Shown here one piece after another: positions 1 to 10,062 of a stretch of 64,000 nt of DNA. The translations under genes and the position numbers were made by a program. Under the pieces are notes generated by a model. It did not search any database and was not told the DNA's origin. It saw only the letters and a program-made list of their open reading frames with translations. The DNA comes from Oscheius onirici (lineage: Eukaryota; Nematoda; Chromadorea; Rhabditida; Rhabditidae). Numbering within the stretch: position 1 is the stretch's first letter; every line of letters begins with the position of its first letter. The stretch is taken from assembly GCA_932521025.1 (NCBI GenBank), contig OW051471.1, forward strand, positions 6,820,001-6,884,000. Direction: 5' to 3'.

Positions 1-559
1 ACGGTATGTTGATTCTCAACTGGCAATGTACTATTTATTTAGACTGCTCTACCCGTACACATGTCCGAACAATGGAGAACGGAACGATTCCTGTCAGTGC
101 ACTGATCACGGAGACGCGAACGCCGGCTTCACTCGCTTCCACAAAGTTCGAGTCGACCTCCTGAACAGGAAGATTAACAGTCGGTTTAGTTCTAAGATTT
201 ATACGAGCATTTGCAGTCAATGATTTCACATTCGCCGAAACAATGTCCGGACAGAAGGTGGCCTATGGAACAGCCGGCGACTGCTTCAGTATGATCGAAT
301 GTCCTCAGGGTCATTTCCAAATAGATCTGGTCGGAACTGGACTCAAAGTGGTCGATGACCTTCTCTGGGAGGACAAAGGACATCGGACATTTTCCAGACT
401 AAGCAGAACAATGGTCCGTTGAGCTCTTTCCTTCTAACAAAAACATTTCAGAACAATGCTCGAGTAGAGGGTTACTGTGGCGGATACTGCGGCAAATGTG
501 CTCCGGACAAGTACAAAGGTCTCATCTTCGAAATTGATCCCAAACAACTCTCTCCCTAG
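1..559 (+). CDS. gon-1: 3' end of GON-domain ADAMTS-like metalloprotease (partial)
   Basis: Partial gene whose 5' part lies left of the window. Exons end at 3, then run 43-179, 217-413 and 452-559 (TAG). The joined peptide reads YPYTCPNNGERNDSCQC, then FHKVRVDLLNRKI, NDFTFAE, YGTAGDCFS, CPQGHFQIDLVGTGL and VEGYCGGYCGKCAP. The order and Cys pattern match the C-terminal GON domain that ends GON-1 and ADAMTS9/20; family knowledge says these are secreted proteases that remodel basement membrane during cell migration. The protease domain is not in view, so another GON-domain protein is possible. The three introns are about 37-39 bp with good reading-frame continuity. Confidence 0.8.
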
Positions 560-1237
560 TGGTTCTCTTTCCAGTACAGATATCAGGATCTCATTTCCAA
601 TAGTCTCTTTAGTCTTCTACCGGTTCCCCATTTTCTCTTTCTATCTATTCACTGCCCTAGATTTCTAAATACCCGACAGCCTTTCTTCCTTCTATCTATT
701 CCAATTGTTGTTCTAATAAGCATAATAACTTCTTTTAGGTATTTATTCCAGATGGTTGTTTTATCATATTAAATTCTCTTTACGCTGCTCTGAAAAATTC
801 TGATCTCAGCGGATAAGAGGAGGAACCTGTTCCGTAGCAAGTTAAGCGGGAGATTGCTTTTTTTCTACTATGCGGGCAGTTGCAAAAGCTGATGGGCAGC
901 GAATAGCTGGGATGAATGGAAAAGTTCGTCCGAAAAAGGCGGAAGGACCAAAACAGAAAGGCACTTGTATACCATTTTCACAGAGATCCCAAGCAAAAAG
1001 ACCAAGCAAAAGGGTTTCAAGGTTCTGCCCTTATTTTAGTGCAATGAGGTTGTGATAACCAGTTTTTCTTTTATACACGCGGATCTCTTCTATAAAGCTT
1101 CTCTATGTTCTCTCCAAATTTTACTCTCCAGGTTTTTTACAAGAGCTATGTTGGTCAAAGAACCGATCCAAACAGCTATTCCAGGTGGATGTCTCCGCCC
1201 TACGAGGCAGCATCCAATTATCTTGTTCGGATCTGCC
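560..1237. other. intergenic stretch, no gene seen
   Basis: Downstream region of the GON-domain gene. The open frames here are short and show no family motif. AT-rich runs near 700-780 could be its 3' UTR. I see no repeat or RNA gene. Confidence 0.4.
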
Positions 1238-1852
1238 ATGGATTCCTCGGTCTCCTCTAGGCGTATTCTACTTTTCTGCTTGATCACGCTAGAATCAGTA
1301 TCACTTGGTCTCGCTTGTTTGAGTTCGGCCAATCCAACACCTGATATTACAACAACTACTCCTTTCCGTACGTTTATAAAAACTCCATTATCAAACCCGT
1401 TTTTATTTATTGAAATGAACAATTTTTAGCGTGTCCATGTGCTTTGCCGTCAACCGACACGACAGCTGAATGCAAGCCTCCCATATTCCCGCAACCTCCG
1501 GCTGGAGTCCCAACTCTCACTATCACATACAACACAGCAGACATGACTTGTCAAGGAGAAATGTCAGGTATTGGTTGTTTTTCTGAATGGTTGATACTAT
1601 TCTTTTGCACTGTTGCAATTTATTGAATTTAAGTCTAGACATAAGTTTTTTACAGGCTGCACAAAGTATCGTATAGTCACAAATGGACGATGCAACAATG
1701 CTGTCCAAACTTACGATCCAGCGACAGTATTACCGCTCATTTGTAACGGAGGGCCTCTTTTCCTTGGACCCGTGGATCCCGTAGTAAAGGTCTGTTTCAG
1801 TTTTGAGGAACCTTTTGAACAACAACTTTAGGTCGACTGTCAACCTAACTAA
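1238..1852 (+). CDS. small secreted Cys-containing protein, C6/DUF281-like
   Basis: Proposed exons are 1238-1367, 1430-1567, 1656-1789 and 1832-1852. The start at 1238 gives MDSSVSSRRILLFCLITLES, a plausible signal peptide, then a Thr/Pro linker and PCPCALPS, DMTCQGEMSGCTKY, NGRCNNAVQTY, PLICNGGPL and a VDCQPN C-terminus. About 140 residues with paired cysteines, resembling the many small extracellular C6/DUF281-type nematode proteins; function unknown. If the last 42-bp intron (1790-1831) is not removed, the frame instead ends at the TAG at 1829-1831 with EEPFEQQL. I prefer the spliced form because it adds a terminal Cys. Confidence 0.5.
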
Positions 1853-2412
1853 ACTACTTGCAAGATCAACTATGAGCTTATTGTCAATACTGCATTTATT
1901 AAATATTTATCGACTCTTCTTCGCTTACTGGATCACACAAATATGCGCCGTGTCTAGTAGAGAGGATAGTCGCTGTTAATAGGAGGGAAAAACTTGATCT
2001 TGGGCCGATAAAGATCGGAGACTGCGCCAATTGGGATCGGCTTTACGAACAAGCTTGTTTAAAAATGTATTGGGTTGACGAATTCACAGACTGATTACGG
2101 CAGTCTCTACCAGTTCAGGACATAAAAGTCTTATAACGCTACTATTCACAATGTCTAATTATCAGTGGAGTGATAGCGATCTAGTGTAGAAAAAAATGAA
2201 AGTATCACTTGATAGAAGAAAGCGAAGGTCAAAAAAGGGTCCCCTTTACGTCAGTGAGAATAGAAGTTGCCGCAGAGAGGTGAGGAGAGAGCATTTTGCA
2301 GTAGCAACAGACTTGAGACTGAAGTCTTGTACCCTCAATTGACAAGTCTTATTTATCTTGCAAGCTTATCTCGTAACAAAAAATAACTTCTTTTAACCTT
2401 CAAACAAGTCAG

Positions 2413-2874
2413 ATGGGACAGTACGAAGTGGTCAGACCAGCCCCAGTCCCGGAGCAACCACCTTCGGAACAGCATGCGGCCACGTTTTCTTCCATTAACG
2501 CCTACGACAAGATTGCACCGGAATCGAGTGGATCGTCAGACCCGCCGCCGCCTTCTCCGGAGAAGCATCTGACGAAAATCCCAGTGACGACAGCTCCGCC
2601 GACCAAGGTCTACCTTCAAGAAATCGAGATGACGAAGGATCGAAAAAAGAAGAAAAAGAAGAAGAATAAGAAGAAGAAAAACAAGAAAAAAGAGCAGTCG
2701 AGTGACACCAATCTGGCGACAGCTACCGAACTCAATGGACTGAAGAAGATTCCGTTGGTAGCTAACCAGGAGAAAGGATTGAAGACTCACGATCCGGTAG
2801 GCGAAACGAGAAGAATGATCTGCGGATGCACGAAGAACTGCTTCATCGCGCTGATGACAATCTCTACAGGGTAG
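2413..2874 (+). CDS. hypothetical Lys-rich basic protein
   Basis: One open frame of 153 codons starting MGQYEVVRPAPVPEQPP, with a Pro/Ser-rich N-terminus, a run of more than 20 mostly Lys residues around 75-95, and an ISTG C-terminus. No domain is recognised. The other forward frame near 2780-2880 also looks coding (NDLRMHEELLHRADDNLYRV), so the real C-terminus may use a missed splice or the sequence may carry a frameshift. The nearby transposase starts only 130 bp downstream. Confidence 0.4.
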   Translation: MGQYEVVRPAPVPEQPPSEQHAATFSSINAYDKIAPESSGSSDPPPPSPEKHLTKIPVTTAPPTKVYLQEIEMTKDRKKKKKKKNKKKKNKKKEQSSDTNLATATELNGLKKIPLVANQEKGLKTHDPVGETRRMICGCTKNCFIALMTISTG

Positions 2875-3002
2875 CCAGAAATTACGGTAACAGCAGGCGG
2901 CGCGCAATTTTTGCATTTTTTGAGTTTTTTCTCAAAGCATTTCTACTTTTTCTTTTTTGTATTTAGTTTTCCACTTATTTTTGTATAAATTTAAAGCCTA
3001 AC

Positions 3003-3908
3003 ATGTTATTTTTTAGAATGACTAAGGCATCAGTACATCGAGGATCTATCATCCAGTTACATCGCGAAGGACTTCAGACGTGTGAGATTGCTAGACGTCT
3101 TAAAGTATCAAGAAAGCTCGTATCTACTTCTATTCGACGTTTCAATGAGCTGGGAACAAATGACGATCATTTTGGACGAGGAAGACCTGCAACAGTTGTC
3201 ACCAGAGCCAATATCAAGAAAGTCCGCGCTAAGATTCGATACGGCCCGCAGCGTTCCCTTCGTAGTTTGTCGAAAGAAATGGGCATTAAAAGAACATCGC
3301 TGCAAACTATCGTTGGAGTAAAGATGAATAAGAAATCCTACAAGCTTGGAACAGCTCAATTCCTTTCCAACATCACAAAAATCAAGAGAAAGGACCGTTG
3401 CAAGAAGATGCATACTCGATTTCGGAATGGAAAGCATTTGACGATTGTCTTCACAGATGAAAAAATATTTACAGTCGAAGCTGTCGTGAACAAGCAGAAC
3501 AATCAAATTTACGCAAGTGAGAAGCCCACAATTGCTGTTCAAAAGACTTCTCATCCTGCTACCGTGATGGTTTTCGCCGGCATCACTTCCGACGGCAAAA
3601 CTCCTCTGATCTTCGTTCCACAGGGAGTAAAAGTGAACAGCGCTAACTATTTGGATGTTTTAAAGCAAGAATTACTTCCCTGGGCTCAAAACCACTTCGG
3701 TAATCGCCAATGGACGCTTCAACAAGACGGAGCTCCAGCTCACAAAGCGAAGATTGTCCAAACGTGGTGTCAGCAGTCTCTACCGTCTTTCATCTCATTC
3801 CAAGAGTGGCCCCCTTCATCCCCTGATCTCAATCCGATGGATTTCTCTGTCTGGTCCGTTCTGGAATCGAAAGCATGCAAAGAACCTCATCCAAATGTGG
3901 AGAAGTAG
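3003..3908 (+). mobile_element. Tc1/mariner transposase, maT-like DD37D, C-terminally truncated
   Basis: 301-codon uninterrupted ORF. The N-terminal helix-turn-helix pair is visible (LHREGLQTCEIARRLKVSRK and the GRGRP AT-hook-like segment). The catalytic triad appears as FTDEKIF, LQQDGAPAH and SPDLNPMDFSVW; the spacing from the second Asp to the last Asp is 37 residues, the signature of the maT (DD37D) branch rather than Tc1 DD34E. The frame stops at PHPNVEK, where related transposases usually continue for several tens of residues, so it is probably truncated and inactive. The better start may be the internal Met of MTKASVHRG at 3018. I could not find terminal inverted repeats or TA duplications by eye. 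Confidence 0.8.
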
Positions 3909-3949
3909 AAGGAAGTTGAAGACGAACGAAATGAATAAAAAAAGATAAG

Positions 3950-4935
3950 CTGTTCTTGTTCTGTGCTAAGGGGGAATCATATATAGAGTTAGCAAAATAG
4001 AGGAGACAGTATATAGATGGAGAAAGAGAAAGACATAGGTTCTTTGGTGATACACGGACACCATTTTCCAAAAGCGTAAATCCATCAAAATATTTGTTAG
4101 AAGCAATTTGTTGCTTTTGCAAATACCAATTAACTTTACACTACAAAACAATACACGAGGATTAAAAAAGTTATAGATACAGAAAAGAGGATGTGCGACA
4201 TATTGAAGTTTACTGTAATTGTGACGGCATTTGCAATTCCTCTTCATATTATGTATTTCACGGTGGAAAATTTCTGTAACTGGACTCCCGTCACAAACTT
4301 CTCAGCTTACTTCACAACAGTTTCATGTCACTAAAAATATCGTATCGTTGAACGCTAAACATTGTTCATTGCTCATTTTCGGCTGTGGGTTGAACTTATT
4401 GCGTTTTCTTCGATGCTACAATCAGGGTTTCTGGAAATGACGGTACTACAGTGATCCTATGAGAAAAGACGAGGAGTTGACTTTTGTAAGAGATATTGTT
4501 CCCTTTTTGTCCAGTTGCGTAGTTCACCCAAAAATATTGTTCTCTTTTCGTCCGATTGAATTCAGTAAAACAGGGCAAATACAAATCCCTTTCTCTTCAA
4601 AGAATCCACTTTTTCACAGATCCAGATCATCAGTTGTATTATTCTGGATGATGTTTAAAAAAAAACCAAGAATCTTCAAAACTCGGTCTTTATTTTCTGA
4701 ATACAGGGTAAAGACAGTCAAGAAACTAAAAAATCACTTTTAGCTGCTTTTTTGGGAGCCGAGCGTTCTCAGACTGTGAATCAAATGTTCTGGGAAAGGA
4801 AGTTCCACCTCTCGCGCGCAAATGTTTTCACATCCGAGGAGTAGAGGGGTCTTCATAGACTGTCAGCCTATCCACTTGGCTATATATCACGGCTATTCGT
4901 CTCAGTTTTCCTTCAGTTCTCAATCATCTTCCCTG
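3950..4935. other. AT-rich intergenic stretch
   Basis: No supported gene. A 48-codon ORF at 4191-4337 (MCDILKFTVIVTAF...) has one hydrophobic stretch but no support from neighbours or splicing. The rest is AT-rich with short overlapping frames. Confidence 0.3.
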
Positions 4936-5175
4936 GTTGAGTCATAACAAAAAGTTTAAACGCCTAAATGAAACTACGGTGATTTTACATCTACACTTGA
5001 TGAACTTGTCTGATTTGTCTGAGGACAACGGTCAGCTGATTGTTATGGAAAGTCCACTTCAGATCTGCGAATATTCCAGTTGTACAACTGGGAGACCCTG
5101 TAGCCATTTCGATCAATAATTCTACTGAAAAACTATTGAAAGGACTCTAATGCTGAATTGGCATCATTCACTATT

Positions 5176-5634
5176 ATGCGTCGTTTGGAGCGACGGGAGG
5201 CTAATCGGCGGGAAAGACATCGAATGGCCATGCTCAACGCCGGATTTCGGGAGTTAAGACGGTCTCTTCCTCTTTTACCGTACGAGAACAACTTGAGTCG
5301 AATCGACACTCTCAGGTGAATCCATTTCATAATCAACTTTGTGGTTATGTATCAACCTTGTTATTCTTCTTCAGAAGACAGTAGAGTTTTAAAAGAATCC
5401 TACCCTCATCTATAGTCCATGTAAAATCTTTTGAGCGGATATCAGAATGTTTCTGGGTTGTTTGGGAGGCTGTTGAGAGTCTACTGAGAATAGCTAGACC
5501 TATGAAACGTATAACTCGATCCACTTCCCACACCTTTGAAATCATGTTGAACTGAGCCTTTTCTCCGTTTCAGATTGGCCATTTTCTACCTTCGTTTCCT
5601 TCGCGAGTTGCTGTCTTCCAGTGGCACGCTGTAA
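5176..5634 (+). CDS. small group-A bHLH transcription factor
   Basis: Two exons, 5176-5315 and 5574-5634, give about 66 residues that are almost only a bHLH domain. The basic region reads RREANRRERHRMAMLNAGF, helix 1 is FRELRRSLPLLP, the loop is YENNLSRIDT, and helix 2 is LRLAIFYLRFLRELL. The pattern ANxRERxRM...LSxIDTLRLA is that of class A factors such as the Twist/Hand/Ptf1a/Fer3 group, which bind E-boxes as dimers; the exact subfamily is unclear. The intron splits the conserved TLR|LA position. An in-frame upstream extension (KDSNAELASFTI) has no ATG, so another 5' exon is possible, perhaps in the ORF near 4937-5119. Confidence 0.75.
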
Positions 5635-6359
5635 ACCGAGAAGAACTTGTCTGCCAGCTGTTGATCCGTAAAAAAGAGGATACGTGTCGCGTCTGTTTCA
5701 CGGTCTATGTCTCTCCGAGTACAATGGGCGTCCTTGGTTACATTAAGACAGAGCCTGGGGCTACGAGCATTCAATCACGCATCGATGGGCAATGCAAAAA
5801 TGTCATGACCTTGTTCAGAAGGCAGATGGAACACCGAAAAAAGTTCGTCACGTTACAGCGACACTAAAAACGAACAGACAATGCGGGGTGTGGTTGCAGT
5901 TGGAATTTTGAACAACAAAGGAGGTCTGAAATCTGAAATGAATCTTTCGTTGTTTCTAGCCTGCCTCGAGAAGTTCTGTTAACTAAAAGCAGATGTCTGT
6001 GTAAAAGTTTGTTACTACAGGGAAATCAGGCGAAACCTCGCCACAATTTGCCCTTTTTGACCTTGATCGGATTCTCGTTTCTGCCTCGGGCAATTGTATT
6101 AACGAAAGAAGTGACTTTCAATTTAAGATCTTCCATGACAATAGACGAAGAGATTTGATCCCGGGTAGTAGACGAGTCCAAAAGTCGATCCTCCTCCGGA
6201 CTGCCCCATTTGCATAAGATTTCCTTTGCAACGCCCGTAGGCGGAAAGAAACGCTCGAAGGACAAGTGTGGCAAGCGACCTTCTCAATGGTCAAACGAGG
6301 TCTTTTTTGTCGTCTCACCTCAGCAGGTTCTTCTCATCCTCCTCCGCCCTCGGGCCAGC
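5635..6359. other. intergenic, contains promoter region of the next gene
   Basis: Overlapping open frames on both strands around 6026-6404 have no family signature and are mutually exclusive. I read this as upstream sequence for the repeat preproprotein that starts at 6401. Confidence 0.35.
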
Positions 6360-6367
6360 TATAAAAG
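6360..6367 (+). promoter_or_regulatory. TATA box TATAAAAG
   Basis: A consensus TATAAAAG lies 34-41 bp before the ATG of the secreted repeat preproprotein, at the distance expected for a core promoter with a very short 5' UTR. Confidence 0.55.
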
Positions 6368-6400
6368 GGCATTGTACGCCGTCTACTGTCATCAGCAGAC

Positions 6401-7165
6401 ATGAACATCTTTCTTTCTATTCTCCTACTTTCCACCGCGGTTCACAGTAAAGCTGGTCTGTCATTTTCCGATTTCCTTTGAAATTTTAACCTAGTTTTCA
6501 AACGAAATTCATACGGCGACGAAGCTGTAACTCCTGCAGTTGTTGAGGCGCCTTCCAGTGAGGCTCCAGTCCAAGAGATAGTTCCTGAGGCTGTTCCGAC
6601 GGTTTCTGAGACTGTCGCTCCATCCGATCAGGCACCTTCCGAGAAGTCTGGCTATCGTAAGCGAAGAGAAGCACAGAACAGTTATGGAGACGAACAAGTC
6701 ACCGAGGCAGCTCCAGTCAATCAGGGATATCCTCAAGAAGTTGTTCCCGAGGCACCAGCAGAGCAGGTACCTGTTGAAACGTCTCCAGCTCCTGCTGCTC
6801 CTGTCGAGCAGTCTGGATACAGAAAGCGTCGTGAAGCATCTCAGAACAGTTATGGAGATGAGCAAGTTTCTGAAGCACCTGCTGCTCCCGAAACCACTGC
6901 TGTTGTCCAAGAACAAGCTCCGGAGGTAGTTCCAGCCGAGACTCCGGCCCCCGTCGAGCAGACGCCTCCTTCAGAAAAATCAGGATACAGAAAGAGAAGA
7001 GATGCCCAGAACAGCTATGGAGACGAGCCTGTGACTGAAGCTCCCAAACAAGAATATCCTCAAGAGACTCCCGAAGAAACTACCGACGTAGCCGAAGTTG
7101 CACCTGAACAGGTTCCTGCGGTAACTCCAGCTCCTGAGGCACCTGTCGAGCATTCTGGATATTAA
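6401..7165 (+). CDS. secreted preproprotein with four cleavable repeat peptides
   Basis: Exons 6401-6455 and 6495-7165 encode 241 residues. A signal peptide (MNIFLSILLLSTAVHSKA) is followed by VFKR and then four related units of 50, 51, 52 and 54 residues, separated three times by RKRR. Each unit starts with an NSYGDE core (units 2-4 with an E/D-A-x-Q-type lead) and ends with SGY. The interior is rich in Pro, Glu, Ala and Val with few aromatic residues and no Cys. Processing by a furin/kex2-type protease would release four acidic, probably disordered peptides. Function is unknown: a cuticle or body-cavity component, a neuropeptide-like product or an immune effector are all possible. The ATG sits just below a TATA box, and AATAAA follows at 7203. 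Confidence 0.85.
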
Positions 7166-7202
7166 ACTGGTAGAGGGGCGTCTAGCTTTAACAAAAGAGT
7201 GA

Positions 7203-7208
7203 AATAAA
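7203..7208 (+). terminator. poly(A) signal AATAAA
   Basis: Canonical AATAAA 38 bp after the TAA of the repeat preproprotein. It lies only about 60 bp from the convergent ABC-transporter gene's stop codon. Confidence 0.5.
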
Positions 7209-7269
7209 ATAATTTACCTAAACAAAATCTATCTACCTGTATTTGATTGAGCCATAAAAGTGAAAATAA

Positions 7270-9798
7270 TTACAATGACTGCGATTCTACTAGTCTGAAA
7301 TAGTCTCCGCGTTTCTTCATCAACTCGGCATGTGTTCCCTGCTCGGCTACTTTCTTGTTCTTAATTACGTAGATACTAAAATGTTTTGAAAACAGTTGGT
7401 TGGAAAAAAAATATACCGATTGGCATTTTTTATGGTGCTCAGGCGATGAGCTATCAGAAGTACAGTTCGGCCCTTCATCGCGTTTTCCAAGGCGTCTTTC
7501 ACCAACTTCTCGCTTTCCGAGTCCAGAGCACTTGTTGCCTGAAAAATGGGAACATTCCTCAGCTGAATAAGTATCCAATACCTCGTCCAAGATCAAAATT
7601 GGCGGATTCTTCAGAAGAGCTCTTGCAATAGCTATTCTCTATGAGACTGAAATTAAAAGGGTTTAAAAAGGTCAAACTTGTTTCTGTCCTCCAGACAACT
7701 GAGTTCCTCGTTCTCCGACAACTGTTCTGTATCCGTCTGGGAAAGACTCGATAAAATTGTGTGCATTGGCCAGTTTTGCTGCCTCTCGTATCTAAATCAG
7801 CGGGTTTTGCGAAAATGAAACAAAAAACCTCGCTATCTGTAGCTTCTGGTTTTCCATAGCGGATATTTTCTTCGACAGTCGTATGGAAAAGTACAGGTTC
7901 CTGCGATATTAGGCCGATTACTCGTCCTCTCAGCCATTCTAGGTTCAATTCGCGCAGATCTTTTCCATCCAGGAGAACTCGACCTGATGTCGGGTCGTAG
8001 AATCTTTCCAGCAAAGCCGTAATCGTGCTCTTTCCTAAACATTCATATCATGAAGAAAAACATGGATACAAAACCTCCTCCACTCGGTCCGCATAGAGCT
8101 ATAATCTGTCCTGCCGGGATATCTAAGTCCAATCCGTCTAGTACTTGCTGGTTCTTCCGTGAGGGATAGCTGAAGCCGACGTTTTCGAAGGTTACTTCTC
8201 CAAATAACGTATGATACGGTATACATACACCAGAGTCCATAGGCATTGTTGGCGTGATATTTATAAACTGGAAGAACTTTGAATAAGATAGAATGCAAAA
8301 GAAAACCTGGAAAACTCTTGCTCCTGCTGTCCATCCTTTCAGCGCGTGGCCAAAGATGACAGAGAGTTGACTGAGCGATTTTTGAATAGTTTGAGCAGTA
8401 ACTAGGAACGACATCAGATCTCCTGGAGTCATCTCGCCGCTGTTTATTAGTCCGGAGCCTGTATAAAGAACTGACAACACAATTCCATTTAAGAAAAGGT
8501 TTGTTCCCGCTGAAAAAGCTCTTAACATTTAAACGAAAATGTGTTACCTTGGAAAAGGCCGATTCCGAAGCCGAGAAGTTCGTTCATAGAGCAGGCTTTT
8601 CTGACTTCTGATGTGAAGAGTTCTGTTTCTTTCTGCTCCATTGCGAAGGCTTTGACTGTTCGGATATTCCCAAATGCTTCATCGGCTACACCAGCTGCAA
8701 CAGCAGACTGTGCTTGACTTCTGAAACAATGATTGGAGATATCGAAAAAAAGATTTACCTTCGACTAAGACTTCTCAAAAAGGCTCCACAAAGTGTGCCG
8801 ATGGCAATGACAAGAGGAAGAGCAGCCAGTGTTATCATTGTCATCTGTGGGGAAAGTCGGACCAGAGTTGCTATACAACCGGCGGTTTGAGCAAAAGTTT
8901 TCAGCCCATGTGAAACGGTCATTTTGAAGCAACTTTTGAATTCTTGAACGTCGGAATTTAGTCTTGAGGAAAGTTCGCCTGATTTCTGAACATCTGTTAA
9001 AGCACGAAGAAGGAAGCTCAAACAAACTTCGTGATCATGAAACGACATATCCAAATGAAGCAGACGATCAAATAGTCGGACTCTCACGTCGGCAGCCATT
9101 CTTTCGCCAAGAACCGTAATGAAAGATATGTACATGAATGTCAGGAATGCTTGGGCTGCGTAGCAGCTCACAAGCTTCAGAGCATCTTTGTTGATTATCG
9201 AAACATCGGTGGCCTTTCCTTGCGCCTGGTCTCGTATTAATTGCACGATCGTATCGATAAGTGATCCGAGATGAATTGGCAGCTGAATGTTTACGGCTGC
9301 TGTTAGAATGGCACACTAAATAATAAAGTTATGATGAAAATCAGAAAGATGTACCACAACTGCTGCTAAAAAATATCCAATGTAAGGTTTCAACAATTGC
9401 CATAGATCGCTCCAGAAGAGGCTGGGCTCCGGTTCTGCGAACTTGATTTCTCGTAATTTTTCGGCTCGTCTACTAATGTTCGCTTGTTTACATGATGCTA
9501 ATCTAAATTTGCATCAGTTTCTGAGACAAGAAGCAGCATACCTTATTAATGGTGCACACGAGAGGCTAACTCCGAATAGTTTGGCGGCTTTCAGGACTTT
9601 TTTGTGTGCTACCGGCTTATTACACCATTGTTTTGTGATTCTTGGAAGAACCTGTCTAAATTTGTTTGCATAAACTTGGGAAGAACTAAATGAGACTTAC
9701 TTTACCGAAGTATGATAGGTTGATGAAAGATTTTTAAAGGAAAATGCTGGTAATCGCCTCCATGCTGTGCCTATGGCACATGCTTTAGAAAGACTCAT
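7270..9798 (-). CDS. mitochondrial ABC half-transporter, ABCB8 (mitoSUR) type
   Basis: Thirteen exons (minus): 9701-9798, 9542-9655, 9355-9472, 9028-9315, 8759-8985, 8548-8720, 8307-8509, 8075-8267, 7829-8034, 7678-7791, 7582-7638, 7417-7538, 7270-7375; 672 residues. The N-terminus ([20 protein letters not shown]) is basic and amphipathic like a mitochondrial presequence. The membrane domain carries [47 protein letters not shown] and [16 protein letters not shown]; the ATPase has Walker A GPSGGGKST, Q-loop ISQEPVLF, signature LSGGQKQ, Walker B ILILDE and the H-loop IAHRLST. These align closely with human ABCB8, proposed to be an inner-membrane transporter or part of a mitochondrial ATP-sensitive K+ channel. 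All catalytic motifs are intact. Confidence 0.9.
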
Positions 9799-10062
9799 AG
9801 ATTCAGTACCTGAAACTACGCTAAACTTTACTACGACAAGAAGGCGAACGTCGTGCAAAAATTGTTGAAAGTGTTTTGAAAATAATTTTGTAGGAGCAAG
9901 AATTATTTATACGCAATTGCGTATCACAGTTCCAGGATTACGGTGTTTTCACGGATTGCATGGATTTCAGCCAGGTACTTATCCACGAAATCTTGTGTCC
10001 CCCGTTTTTTCACTTCTTTTTTTTGATAGTTGACGCAAACCACCGTTTTTTCAGTACTAGTC

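Noticed and set aside
2800-3010. Fusion of the Lys-rich gene to the mariner transposase through an intron
   Set aside because: Joining the good acceptor before 3018 to the GT after NYG gives an immediate TGA, so no fused frame exists.
4191-4337. 48-codon ORF with a hydrophobic stretch (MCDILKFTVIVTAF)
   Set aside because: Single short ORF in AT-rich DNA with no splice partner and no family; could be chance.
6509-6916. 135-codon minus ORF over the repeat preproprotein
   Set aside because: Antisense shadow of regular codons in the repeat; the plus strand has signal peptide, intron, cleavage sites and poly(A) signal.
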